64,000 nt of DNA from Salimicrobium album (GTDB lineage: Bacteria > Bacillota > Bacilli > Bacillales > Halobacillaceae). The DNA lies in contig NZ_FNOS01000003.1 of NCBI RefSeq assembly GCF_900107115.1, positions 1-64,000 of the forward strand, read 5' to 3'. The notes beneath the pieces are model-generated. The model did not search any database, had not been told where the DNA came from, and saw nothing but the letters and a program-made list of their open reading frames with translations. Both the position numbers and the translations under genes were made by a program. The stretch's first letter is position 1; every line of letters starts with the position of its first letter. Below are positions 36,988-45,923 of this stretch, piece by piece.

Positions 36988-38370
36988 CTATCTTCTTTCC
37001 TCCCAGTTGTAGTAGTCAATAATACCCTGGGACACGGCATTTGCCGCTCTGTTTCTCCAGTAGGAGGACCCGAGTTTCTGGGCTTCTTCTCTGTTCGTTA
37101 CGAATCCAAGCTCGACAAGTGCAGAAGGCAGGGTCGTTCTCTTGATTACGTGGAACCCTGCTTCTTTCACACCACGATCGGAAGCATCCATAGCTTTCAC
37201 AAGGCGTTGCTGAATGAAGTGGGAAAGTTTATAACTCTTATATGCTCTCGGTCCAAGTGCTGCCGCCGAGTAATACGTCTCTACTCCCGAGGCATTTTCA
37301 CTCGAAAAAGAGTTGGAGTGAATACTTACGAACGTATCCGCGTTATTACGCTGCGCGTAATCCACTCGTCCGGAAAGAGAAATGTATGTGTCATTCCGGC
37401 GCGGCATTACCACTTTCACTCCTGAAGCTGCGAGTTTGTCTCTTACAAGTTTTGATACTTTCAGGTTCACTTCTTTTTCTACTACCCCATGTCCGGAAGC
37501 ACCCGGGTCCCAGCCGCCGTGACCGGCGTCAATCGCGACGACTCTCGAGCTGCTTACATCGGAAGTCGTGTAGTTTGCATGGACAAAACCTAGCGTGTTT
37601 CCATAGGAGACCTGAAGCCAGTTCCCGACTTTTTTATGGACACGGACGGTTCTGCCCGTTTTGAACTGATTAATCACTTTGTATCCAGTCCCCGGGCCGG
37701 TTCTTACATTAAGGGGAGTGCTGCTTGAGACTATTCTTTCTTCCTGTACCGCGAGATCACGTTCCACTCGGTAGTCGTTATTCATAGCGCGGGCCAGAAA
37801 CAGGGAGTACTCCGTTCTTGTGATTTTATTGTTCGGAAGGAATCTGCCGTCCGGTGTTCCGTTACTTACTCCTGCTGTCGCCACTTTATTCACGGCTCTG
37901 TAGCCGGAACCGGGCCCTTTGACATCCGTAAAGTAGGCCCCGCTCATGTTAGAGAAATTGAAAGCTTTGGATACGAGGTAGGCCATTTCTTTCCTCGTCA
38001 TCGTATTTTGAGGACGGAATGTGCCATCCGGATAACCGGTGATGATTCCTTTATCCTTGGCAGACTGTATGTATCCGGAAGCATACGAGTTCTTATCTAC
38101 ATCCGGGAACTCGGTCGTCCGCTTCCTGTTATCCAGACCGAGAGCCCTGCCGACCATGGTGGCGGCCTGCTGTCTGCTTACTTCTTCATCTCCTCTGAAT
38201 CGACCGTCCGGGTAACCGGCGATTACCTTTTTATGGATGAGGTAGTTGATTTCCGACTTATAGTTGCCCGGTATTCCTGTAACGGCAGCGTCCGCTTCTT
38301 TCATCGGTATGACAGTGAAAAGAACAGCAAAGACCATGAACACAACAACCTTATTAAAGTTTTTGATCAT
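36988..38370 (-). CDS. SLH-anchored N-acetylmuramoyl-L-alanine amidase (copy A)
   Basis: A 460-residue secreted protein with a signal peptide (~1-29). Three SLH repeats fill ~32-200 (GYPDGRFRGDEEVSRQQAA, GYPDGTFRPQNTMTRKE, GTPDGRFLPNNKITRTE). A bacterial SH3 domain (~212-268) has LNVRTGPGTGYKVI. The Amidase_3 domain (~277-455) has zinc ligands H284, E298 and H351 and catalytic E420 in ALVELGFVTNREEA. It cuts the lactyl-peptide bond between glycan and stem peptide. It is a paralogue of the gene at 40265-41650, with the same domain order and nearly the same length; a subtilase gene lies between them. A perfect WalR-type box lies upstream. Confidence 0.93.
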   Translation of the reverse strand: MIKNFNKVVVFMVFAVLFTVIPMKEADAAVTGIPGNYKSEINYLIHKKVIAGYPDGRFRGDEEVSRQQAATMVGRALGLDNRKRTTEFPDVDKNSYASGYIQSAKDKGIITGYPDGTFRPQNTMTRKEMAYLVSKAFNFSNMSGAYFTDVKGPGSGYRAVNKVATAGVSNGTPDGRFLPNNKITRTEYSLFLARAMNNDYRVERDLAVQEERIVSSSTPLNVRTGPGTGYKVINQFKTGRTVRVHKKVGNWLQVSYGNTLGFVHANYTTSDVSSSRVVAIDAGHGGWDPGASGHGVVEKEVNLKVSKLVRDKLAASGVKVVMPRRNDTYISLSGRVDYAQRNNADTFVSIHSNSFSSENASGVETYYSAAALGPRAYKSYKLSHFIQQRLVKAMDASDRGVKEAGFHVIKRTTLPSALVELGFVTNREEAQKLGSSYWRNRAANAVSQGIIDYYNWEERR

Positions 38371-38481
38371 GTGGTTAAAACTCCCTTTTTTTCAAATTTT
38401 TATGATGCTCTTTGTTCATTATAATATACTATTATTTTATTAATAGATGATTATTGCATACTAATAGTTTCTTAACATTAT

Positions 38482-38498
38482 TGTAATGCTTTTGTAAT
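38482..38498 (+). promoter_or_regulatory. Perfect WalR-box sequence between the subtilase and amidase genes
   Basis: TGTAAT-GCTTT-TGTAAT is an exact TGTWAH-N5-TGTWAH match. It is on the plus strand, 112 bases upstream of the minus-strand amidase start and just beyond the end of the subtilase gene, so it is inverted relative to the amidase. Inverted boxes can mean repression or a different promoter geometry. Confidence 0.6.
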
Positions 38499-38510
38499 AT
38501 TGGTGAGTAA

Positions 38511-40178
38511 CTATCTGGATGAGTATTCTTTTGATTCGTAAAGTGCTTTAGCAAGTTCCGCACGGCTTACAGGTTCGGACGGTTGATATGTCCCGTCCCT
38601 GTACCCGGAAAGAACTCCCGCTTTTGCAGCGGCATTTATAGGTTCAGTGTAGTAACGGCCGTTTACGTCCGAGAAATAAGATCTGCCTGCCTCCGGAAAC
38701 TGGAAAGCCCGGTCCAGCATGACTGCCATATCGCCGCGGGTGATATTTTTACGCGGAGCGAACGTTCCGTCCGGAAAGCCGTTGATGAATCCTTTCTCGA
38801 CAGCGGCGGATATATACCCCGCGCTGTACGAATTCTCCTGCACGTCCGGGAATCCGGTATTCGAGTCTTTTTCCTCCAGATTCAACGTTCTGCCGAGCAT
38901 CGTAACGACGTCCTGACGGCTGATCTTCCCATCCGGCCGAAACGTGGCATTTCTAAATCCTGTAACTGTCCCATCGACGTACAGCTTGCGGACGGGCTCA
39001 TAGTACCAGCGGCCGGAAGACACGTCTTTGAAAGGATTGACCGGAGCCTGGACAAGGCCGTGACCGAAGTCTTTATCTTTTCCTTTTGGTCCAAGGTCTT
39101 TCGCCCGGTCTCTAACTTCTTTCCTGAGCTGCTGGATAGTGTAATGAGGATAGGCTTCTCTGTTCAAAGCGAATACTCCACTTACGAAAGGGGCTGCCAT
39201 GGAAGTACCGTTCAAATATTCGTATCCGTTCACCCCTGTCTTTGCATCCACGTACGTACTGTACACTCCCGTGCCCGGGGCGACTACGTCAAGAGAATTA
39301 CCTCCGTAGGAGAAAGCAGCTCTCTGGAATTCATCATTCACCGCTCCCGTACCGACGACGCTGTCATAGCGTGCCGGATACATGACGTCCGGAAGATATC
39401 TTCCGTTACAGGGAGTTTTGTTGCCGGAGGCGGCAACAACTAATACCCCTTTCTCTTCCGCTTTCTCAAGTGTTTTCTTCATAGGGATGGAGGAGCTGCA
39501 GGTCGTAAGGCTTAAATTGATGATATCCACATCTTTTTTGAAAGCCCACTCGATCCCTGCGATGATTTCACTTTCCCAGCCGTCCCCGTCTTTGTTCAGG
39601 GCTTTGACAGCATAAAGATCGGCATCGGGAGCTATACCGACTGTTCCTCTATTGTTCGGCTGGGCGTTGAGTACGCCCGCAACGTGGGTACCGTGGCCAT
39701 TGTCGTCCGCCCATCCGGTCGAGCCCTCGATCGTATTCACACCGCCCCGGACGTTGAGATCCGGGTGGTCTTTGGCTACTCCCGTGTCGATGACTGCAAT
39801 ATTCACGCCTTCACCCGTAAGGCCCCAGCTTCTTGCCTTCGACGGTTCCGTTGCTTTGTAGCCCCACGTTTCTCTTTCAGCAGCTACAGAGACTCTCTGG
39901 TCAAACTCGACCCAGGCCACCTCCGGCTTCTTTTGCATCTCGATGATCTGTTTACGGTTCATCTTCATAGATACAGCATTCAGAGAATCGTACGTATGTA
40001 AATGCTCCCCTTCCACTGCAGTTCTGTATCTGCCCGAGGTGCCCTCTTCGAATCCGACTACCACTCTGTAACTGCTTTCGGCTGAAACGTTCTCCGTCAC
40101 CGCTCCTCCGAACGCCGCAATCAGCGTCAGAAGGCCTGCGAGCAGGAGTTTGCTGCCCATATCCTTCATCCATTCCAT
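38511..40178 (-). CDS. SLH-anchored subtilisin-like serine protease (S8)
   Basis: A 555-residue secreted protease. A signal peptide (~1-33) and an I9-type inhibitory propeptide (~36-97) precede the S8 domain (~105-375). Catalytic residues are D131 (VIDTGV), H162 (NGHGTHVAG) and S326 (NGTSMAAP), with the oxyanion Asn N253 (ASGNKTPC). Two cysteines near residues 227 and 257 could pair. Three SLH repeats (~385-550) follow. It should act at the wall surface, perhaps maturing or recycling SLH proteins or scavenging peptides. It is flanked by two amidase paralogues. The start is taken at 40178; MKDMGS three codons in is also possible. Confidence 0.93.
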   Translation of the reverse strand: MEWMKDMGSKLLLAGLLTLIAAFGGAVTENVSAESSYRVVVGFEEGTSGRYRTAVEGEHLHTYDSLNAVSMKMNRKQIIEMQKKPEVAWVEFDQRVSVAAERETWGYKATEPSKARSWGLTGEGVNIAVIDTGVAKDHPDLNVRGGVNTIEGSTGWADDNGHGTHVAGVLNAQPNNRGTVGIAPDADLYAVKALNKDGDGWESEIIAGIEWAFKKDVDIINLSLTTCSSSIPMKKTLEKAEEKGVLVVAASGNKTPCNGRYLPDVMYPARYDSVVGTGAVNDEFQRAAFSYGGNSLDVVAPGTGVYSTYVDAKTGVNGYEYLNGTSMAAPFVSGVFALNREAYPHYTIQQLRKEVRDRAKDLGPKGKDKDFGHGLVQAPVNPFKDVSSGRWYYEPVRKLYVDGTVTGFRNATFRPDGKISRQDVVTMLGRTLNLEEKDSNTGFPDVQENSYSAGYISAAVEKGFINGFPDGTFAPRKNITRGDMAVMLDRAFQFPEAGRSYFSDVNGRYYTEPINAAAKAGVLSGYRDGTYQPSEPVSRAELAKALYESKEYSSR

Positions 40179-40264
40179 CCTTTCTTTTCCTGTCCTATCC
40201 GCCAGCTCTTCTGAGCGGAAAACGACAGAAAGAAACGGACAGAGTTCGTCCGCTTCTATTCCAT

Positions 40265-41650
40265 TTATTCTTTCCAGTTATAATAGTCCACGACTCCAAG
40301 CGCAATCGCTCTCGCTGCAGCCTCACGGTAGTGCTGGGTCTTCAGCTTTCCTGCATCTCCTTTATTCGTCAGAAACCCGATTTCTGTAAGGACAGCCGTC
40401 AACGACGTCTCTCTTATGACGTGGAAGTTCCCGTTTTTGACTCCACGGTCTGTCATATCCATTTCTTTGTGGAGTCTTTCGTTAATGAATTTAGCCAGCT
40501 TATAGCTGTTGAATTCTCTGTTGGACATACCGCTTGCGTAATAGAAAGTCTCTACACCATTTGCGCCTTCCGAAGCGGCGTTCGCATGAATACTTACAAA
40601 TTCCGTAGCGTTATTACGCTCGGCGATAGCTACCCGGCCTGACAGGGAAGGGTACCAGTCCGACTGTCTCGTCATTACGACGTCCATTCCTGCGTTCTCC
40701 AGAAACTTACGCGTTTTCTTACTCACATCAAGTACGAGCTCTTTCTCTACGATGCCATTCGCCGAAGCGCCCGGATCTCTTTCCCCGTGCCCCGGGTCGA
40801 TGGCGACTTTATACGTCTTCGATGGCTTATCCATCAGGTACGCGGAATGCACATACCCTTTGATGTTGCCGGAAGAAATGTAGTACCAGCTGCCTTCTTT
40901 CTTATAAACGGAGACGATGTCCCCCGTATAAATTTTGCCGACGACCTGGTTATTCGATCCAGGTCCATTTCTTACGTTCAGGAAATCAGCCGTTACAATC
41001 TGCTTTTCAAGCACTTCCATCGGCTCTTCCGCACCCGACGAAACTTTGAATTCCTTGTTCATGCCGCGTGCAACGAACAGGGAGAATTCTGTGCGGGAAA
41101 TGATTCTGTCCGGCTTATATTCTCCAGAAGGAAACCCTTCTGAAATACCTGCCGTACTGAGCTTGTTCACATAGTCATAGAGTTTCGACGATTTAGGAAT
41201 GTCCGTGAACGTAACGTCGCTCTTCGCCTCAAGGCGCAGTGCTTTAACGATCAGGTAAGCCATTTCCGCTCTCGTCATGCTCTTGTTCGGACGGTAGTCA
41301 CCCTCCGGAAAACCGGTGATGATACCCTTATCTTTAGCAGACTGTATATATCCGGAAGCGTACAGGCCCTTGTCTACATCAGGGAAATCTGTACTTCTTT
41401 TTTCACCGGGAAGTCCGAGCATTCTTCCTACCATGACCGCAGCCTGGGCTCTCGTAACTTTGTCATCTCCATGGAAATCCCCATCCGGATACCCTTTGAT
41501 GATGTTCTCACTAATCAAATAGTTTATTTCTTTACTGTAATTCTCCGGAATCCCGGAAACAGTGTTGGCTGACACACTACCTGCTCCCACACTCAACAAC
41601 AGAACAGCGACGAGGACGACGACAGCATAACGTAAACCCTTACCTCTCAT
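40265..41650 (-). CDS. SLH-anchored N-acetylmuramoyl-L-alanine amidase (copy B)
   Basis: A 461-residue paralogue of the amidase at 36988-38370 with the same layout. A signal peptide (~1-29) is followed by three SLH repeats (GYPDGDFHGDDKVTRAQAA, GFPEGDYRPNKSMTRAE, GFPSGEYKPDRIISRTE), an SH3 domain with LNVRNGPGSNNQVVG, and an Amidase_3 domain. Zinc ligands are H288, E302 and H355; catalytic E423 lies in AVLTEIGFLTNKGDA. Retention of both copies with all catalytic residues suggests distinct expression or substrates. Unlike copy A, I see no WalR-type repeat upstream. It reads divergently from the glucosaminidase gene. Confidence 0.93.
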   Translation of the reverse strand: MRGKGLRYAVVVLVAVLLLSVGAGSVSANTVSGIPENYSKEINYLISENIIKGYPDGDFHGDDKVTRAQAAVMVGRMLGLPGEKRSTDFPDVDKGLYASGYIQSAKDKGIITGFPEGDYRPNKSMTRAEMAYLIVKALRLEAKSDVTFTDIPKSSKLYDYVNKLSTAGISEGFPSGEYKPDRIISRTEFSLFVARGMNKEFKVSSGAEEPMEVLEKQIVTADFLNVRNGPGSNNQVVGKIYTGDIVSVYKKEGSWYYISSGNIKGYVHSAYLMDKPSKTYKVAIDPGHGERDPGASANGIVEKELVLDVSKKTRKFLENAGMDVVMTRQSDWYPSLSGRVAIAERNNATEFVSIHANAASEGANGVETFYYASGMSNREFNSYKLAKFINERLHKEMDMTDRGVKNGNFHVIRETSLTAVLTEIGFLTNKGDAGKLKTQHYREAAARAIALGVVDYYNWKE

Positions 41651-41985
41651 TCACTTAACCCCTTTTCCTGATTTATTACTTACGCTCCGATCCGAATGAT
41701 CGGAGCACGAGAATTTTTCCTCACTATCTGTTGTATCGATTAATTTTAAGTTTATTAAACAGGACTTTTTAACCAATTAACAAAATTTCCGGTTTCAAGA
41801 CTCAAAAATCGGGTATTTATTTCCCTTTTCAGTTCATTAAAACTCCTGTTTACCAGCGTTTAATGGTCAAAAATATAGATTACTTAAAAAATTGTTGTTT
41901 TTTCCTAAAATTTAGCTATTCAAACGTGTTCTAATCTGATAGTTTATTATAGAGAACGAAAAAGCACAAGGAGGAGTTTTGTTTG
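41651..41985. promoter_or_regulatory. Divergent promoter region between amidase B and glucosaminidase genes
   Basis: About 335 AT-rich bases hold the promoters of two divergent genes. GCTCCGATC/GATCGGAGC (41682-41706) forms a perfect 9-pair hairpin in the amidase leader with a short AATT-type loop. Near the right end AAGGAGGAG is the ribosome binding site of the glucosaminidase gene. No WalR-type repeat was found. Promoter -10/-35 pairs could not be fixed with confidence. Confidence 0.45.
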
Positions 41986-43938
41986 ATGAAAAAGATTTCT
42001 GTTTTTCTGGTCACTTTATTGATGCTCCTGTCCATTTCGGCCCCGGCCCTGCACGCGCAGGATGATATCTCAGGGTCACCTTTTGAAGAAGATATGAGAT
42101 CGCTGATAGATAAAGAAATAATGCAGGGGTTCGAGGACGGTACATATAGACCAAAAGCTGAGGTGACGCGCGCTCAGTTCACAGCGTTCATCACGAGAGC
42201 ACTCGACCTCCCGGTGACAGAAGAAGTCATCACTGAGCTGCAGTCGCTCGATCCAACTTCTTTTTCCGATGTGGATTCGGGCAGATGGTATTACCCTTAT
42301 ATACTCGTCGCCAACAACGAAGGACTGATCCAGGGATACCCGGGCGGTACTTTTAAACCCAACGAGAAAATAAGCCGTCAGAATATGGCTGTCATTATGA
42401 TGAATGCAGCCAAATCCAAAGGAATCGTTACGGAAACGGAACCTCTGACGTTTAAAGACAACGGGAAGATCCGATCTTATGCGAAAGAAGCGGTCCAGAT
42501 TCTTACGGGACTGGAAATCATCAACGGGAAAGTAATTAACGGGGGCTCTTACTTCGCTCCTTCCGACCTTACGACGAGGGGGGAAACGGCAGCCGTGATC
42601 AACAGATTACTGAAAGTACTGAACCCTCCGGAAGAGAAATATAACTACAGTGTGGCCACGCTTGGCAAAGACAAAGAGCCGGTCATCCATAAGAGTTATA
42701 AAACATACGACCAGGCTGTCTCCAACGCCTCTTCCGGTCAGGTCGTGCTGAAAGGGAACAGCGTCGCCTGGATCAAAGACGGGAAAGCCGTCTCGAACAC
42801 TTTCACAAGTATTTACAAAGATAAGAATCTCTCAAGCTCTCTGACGTACTTCACCTCGGGTGTCGAAGTGAAACTGCTTGACCTTACCGAAAATTATGCG
42901 AAAGTCCAACTTGCCGACACGGTCGGTTATGTAGCTCAGGAGGATATCAATCTTGTTCCTTCTTCCATGATCGAAGGACGTTCGTATTACTATGCGAAGA
43001 ACGGAGACCTGTACCATTACAAGTACAATACATCCCTTAAATCAGGAAGCTCCTACGTATACGGAAAAGCTCCTTCTTTCATGCGGGAAGGACGGAAGTA
43101 TTACAGCTATAATGGCAACACTTTTCTGAATGAAAACGGCAGCAAAGCAGGAGATGCGTATCAGTATTTCAACCGCCTCCCTCTTTACAGTGATACGTCC
43201 TATACTGCGGAACAGCTCGACAATTTCATCGCCGCCGAACAGCCGAACAGTCCGCTAATCGGCACCGGTGATGACTTCAAGAAAGCCGAAAAACTGCACG
43301 GAACGAACGCATTGTACCTGATGGCCCACGCCATCCATGAGAGTAACTGGGGTAAGAGCCGGATCGCCCAGGATAAAAACAACCTTTTCGGTATAGGAGC
43401 GAGAGACGGCACTCCTTACGAAAGTGCCTACTCCTATAAGAACTTCGAAACGGGTATTCTTGAAGCGGCGGAAGATTTCATCGTTCCCGGCTATTTCGAG
43501 AACACGTGGAAGAGCTACGGAGCTCATCTCGGCAACAAGAGCTCCGGTATGAACGTCTACTACGCCTCAGATCCGTACTGGGGACAGAAAATCGCCGGCC
43601 ATATGTACAGAGCCGATAAATATTTAAGCAAAAAATATGGTGTAAAAAGCGAGCTCGGTGCTTCTCCTCTGGCGGAAACACTGAAGCCGGACACGAACGT
43701 CCGCACCAGCGCCAGAACTTCCGCCAGTAAAATTTACTCGCTCGGGAAAGCAGGAAGTACCGTACAGATTCTTGATACGGTGAACACATCGAATGAGGGT
43801 ACGTGGTATGAAGTTGCGACGAAAGACTATGAATCAGGAAAAACGGGTGTAAAACCTGTCGATCACGGTAAAGGATTCGTTTACAGCCATAACGGACGAT
43901 ATGGAACGAATCTGGAAAAACTCAATATCGCTGAATAA
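41986..43938 (+). CDS. SLH-anchored endo-beta-N-acetylglucosaminidase (LytD-like)
   Basis: A 650-residue secreted protein with a signal peptide (~1-24) and three SLH-type repeats (~30-205; GFEDGTYRPKAEVTRAQ, GYPGGTFKPNEKISRQN and a divergent third). A middle region (~210-395) of SH3-like and Tyr-rich repeats follows. The glucosaminidase domain (~400-565) has probable catalytic E452 in MAHAIHESNWGKSR, and the C-terminal SH3-like part has TLKPDTNVRTSARTS. It cuts the GlcNAc-MurNAc bond. The ATG at 41986 is preferred over the TTG one codon earlier; AAGGAGGAG lies about 10 bases before it. A strong terminator follows. Confidence 0.9.
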   Translation: MKKISVFLVTLLMLLSISAPALHAQDDISGSPFEEDMRSLIDKEIMQGFEDGTYRPKAEVTRAQFTAFITRALDLPVTEEVITELQSLDPTSFSDVDSGRWYYPYILVANNEGLIQGYPGGTFKPNEKISRQNMAVIMMNAAKSKGIVTETEPLTFKDNGKIRSYAKEAVQILTGLEIINGKVINGGSYFAPSDLTTRGETAAVINRLLKVLNPPEEKYNYSVATLGKDKEPVIHKSYKTYDQAVSNASSGQVVLKGNSVAWIKDGKAVSNTFTSIYKDKNLSSSLTYFTSGVEVKLLDLTENYAKVQLADTVGYVAQEDINLVPSSMIEGRSYYYAKNGDLYHYKYNTSLKSGSSYVYGKAPSFMREGRKYYSYNGNTFLNENGSKAGDAYQYFNRLPLYSDTSYTAEQLDNFIAAEQPNSPLIGTGDDFKKAEKLHGTNALYLMAHAIHESNWGKSRIAQDKNNLFGIGARDGTPYESAYSYKNFETGILEAAEDFIVPGYFENTWKSYGAHLGNKSSGMNVYYASDPYWGQKIAGHMYRADKYLSKKYGVKSELGASPLAETLKPDTNVRTSARTSASKIYSLGKAGSTVQILDTVNTSNEGTWYEVATKDYESGKTGVKPVDHGKGFVYSHNGRYGTNLEKLNIAE

Positions 43939-43947
43939 CCGGCATCA

Positions 43948-43988
43948 GGGGAGTAATCACTTTTAATGATTACTCCCCTGTTCTTTTC
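43948..43988 (+). terminator. Terminator after the glucosaminidase gene
   Basis: GGGGAGTAATCA (43948-43959) and TGATTACTCCCC (43967-43978) form a perfect 12-pair stem with a 7-base loop, followed by TGTTCTTTTC. Confidence 0.9.
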
Positions 43989-44045
43989 GTGATAAAATGG
44001 AAATGGTGAAATATAAACCATAAGGAAAATAAAGGATGAGAATTT

Positions 44046-45128
44046 ATGCACCTGGTCATATCAGGATACTACGGTTTTCAAAATACGGGGGATGAGGCTA
44101 TTCTGCAGGCGATGGTTTATCAGCTTCGCCGGCAGGAACCCGGAGTGCGGCTTACCGTCCTCTCCAACGACCCCGTCACTACGTGCAGTAACTACGAGGT
44201 GGAAGCCGTAAACAGGTGGGATATGGCTCAGATCCGCAGGGTCATCCGTCAGGCAGACGGACTGATCAGCGGCGGAGGCAGCCTGTTTCAGGATGTTACA
44301 AGCCTCAACACCCTTATTTATTACACTTCTGTCGTCAGTATAGCCAAACTTTATAATAAACCTGTGTTTCTTTACAGCCAGGGCGTGGGCCCGCTCGAAC
44401 GTCCCCTCTCCCGTCTTATGACCCGGAGAACTCTGAAGAACGTGGAAGGTACGGTGAGAGACGTGGAGTCGCTCGATTTTCTTCACAGACTCGGAGCGAA
44501 GGGACCTTTTTCGATTTCGCCGGATCCGGTTCTCGGCTCCGTATTCGCAACACCCTCCTGCACCTGGCTTGAGGAGAAGAAACTCACTTCCGAAATCGTG
44601 ACGGTCAGCTTACGCGACTGGCCCGTATCAAAAGATTACAGGCAGGGGCTCGCCGCCCTCCTCGACAATCTTGCAGAGAAAGGGTACACAATTCTGTTTA
44701 TTTCTATGCACGGCGTTCCGGACACCGAAGCTGCGGAGGAAATCGCTGCTCTTATGGAATCGGAAACATTGATCAGCCCTTCTTATCTGTCACTCGAGGA
44801 GAAAGCGGCGCTTATCGCCACGTCCTCCCTCCTCATAGGGATGCGGCTGCATTCGCTCATACTGGCGGCGAACGCATTCGTTCCGTTTGCAGCTATTTCG
44901 TACGATCCGAAAATCGACTCGTTCGCGAAAGAACTGAAGCAGCCGGTCCTCGGAGACGTAAATAACGAAAAAGAAACGTGGGACCCCGCTAAAATGAACG
45001 CGTCTCTCGAACATCTGTCAGATGAGGATAATTATGCGGAATATTGTACTACCGTCCGCTTCCTTATAAAAGAAGCGGAAAAAACCCCGGGACTGGCCCT
45101 CCGCTACTTCAGAGAGAGGCTTGACTGA
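44046..45128 (+). CDS. csaB: Polysaccharide pyruvyl transferase CsaB
   Basis: A 360-residue PS_pyruv_trans protein. Features are SGYYGFQNTGDEAILQAM at the N-terminus, SGGGSLFQDVTS, YSQGVGPL and the C-terminal GMRLHSLILAANAFVPF. CsaB puts a 4,6-linked pyruvate ketal on ManNAc of the secondary cell-wall polymer; that group is what SLH domains bind. It directly follows five genes for SLH or wall hydrolases and precedes tagA, so enzyme and clients are encoded together. AAAGGATG lies 6 bases upstream of the ATG. It starts a three-gene operon with tagA and the flippase. Confidence 0.94.
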   Translation: MHLVISGYYGFQNTGDEAILQAMVYQLRRQEPGVRLTVLSNDPVTTCSNYEVEAVNRWDMAQIRRVIRQADGLISGGGSLFQDVTSLNTLIYYTSVVSIAKLYNKPVFLYSQGVGPLERPLSRLMTRRTLKNVEGTVRDVESLDFLHRLGAKGPFSISPDPVLGSVFATPSCTWLEEKKLTSEIVTVSLRDWPVSKDYRQGLAALLDNLAEKGYTILFISMHGVPDTEAAEEIAALMESETLISPSYLSLEEKAALIATSSLLIGMRLHSLILAANAFVPFAAISYDPKIDSFAKELKQPVLGDVNNEKETWDPAKMNASLEHLSDEDNYAEYCTTVRFLIKEAEKTPGLALRYFRERLD

Positions 45129-45173
45129 ACCGGTCACCGGAAGAACTCTGTAAAATCACTAAAGGAGATTCAT

Positions 45174-45923
45174 ATGGAAACGAAGAACGTGGATATCCTC
45201 GGGATACCTGTAACCAGTATCGATCATTATACACTTAAAAATAATCTCATTTCTCATATCGAAAACTCGGAAAAATCATTTGTCGTAACCGCTAATCCAG
45301 AAATCGTTATGACCGCAAAGAAAAATAATTCCTATATGAGTGCTATCCTGTCCGCTTCGTATATTACCGCGGATGGCATCGGTATCGTTAAAGCCTCCCG
45401 AATCCTGAACAACCCTCTTCCGGAGAGAGTCGCAGGATACGACCTGATGATTGATTTCATCAGAGTTTCCCAGGAATACTCCTATAAGATTTTCCTGCTC
45501 GGAGCTAAGCCCGAAGTGATCACTCAGACTGTACGTAATCTTGAGAAATACTACCCGAACCTGCACATCGCCGGTTACCACGACGGGTATTTCAACATCC
45601 ACGATGAAGAAGAGACGACTTTGATCGTGGAGAGGATCCGGGCATTGGAGCCTGATCTCGTATTCGTCGGGCTCGGGGTACCGCGTCAGGAAGAATGGGT
45701 TGCCGAAAACTATCACCGGTTCGACAAAGGCGTGTTCCTCTGTGTGGGGGGCAGCTTCGATGTACTTGCCGGGGTTACGAAAAGAGCCCCCATCTCCTGG
45801 CAGAACTGCAACCTGGAATGGTTGTACCGCCTCCTGCAGCAGCCTGCAAGGTGGAGACGGATGATTTCTCTTCCCCAGTTTGCGCTCAGCGTACTCAAAG
45901 AAAAGGTGCGGATGCGAAAATGA
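45174..45923 (+). CDS. tagA: UDP-ManNAc transferase TagA (WecG/TagA/CpsF family, GT26)
   Basis: A 249-residue GT26 enzyme with VTANPEIVMTAKKN, the catalytic-site TADGIGIVKASRIL, FLLGAKPEV and FVGLGVPRQEEWV motifs. It adds ManNAc to GlcNAc-diphospho-undecaprenol, making the disaccharide lipid that CsaB-type enzymes are known to pyruvylate in Paenibacillus. This makes csaB-tagA a two-step unit for the SLH ligand. AAAGGAG lies before the ATG. Its stop overlaps the next start (ATGA). Confidence 0.92.
   Translation: METKNVDILGIPVTSIDHYTLKNNLISHIENSEKSFVVTANPEIVMTAKKNNSYMSAILSASYITADGIGIVKASRILNNPLPERVAGYDLMIDFIRVSQEYSYKIFLLGAKPEVITQTVRNLEKYYPNLHIAGYHDGYFNIHDEEETTLIVERIRALEPDLVFVGLGVPRQEEWVAENYHRFDKGVFLCVGGSFDVLAGVTKRAPISWQNCNLEWLYRLLQQPARWRRMISLPQFALSVLKEKVRMRK

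Noticed and set aside
38583-39443. A 286-codon open frame antisense to the SLH-subtilase
   Set aside because: The subtilase frame has all catalytic motifs and SLH repeats. The antisense frame has no recognisable domain and arises from codon bias.
45695-45919. An N-terminal extension of the flippase
   Set aside because: The extra frame is tagA sequence in another phase. The ATG at 45920, overlapping the tagA stop, gives the normal flippase N-terminus.
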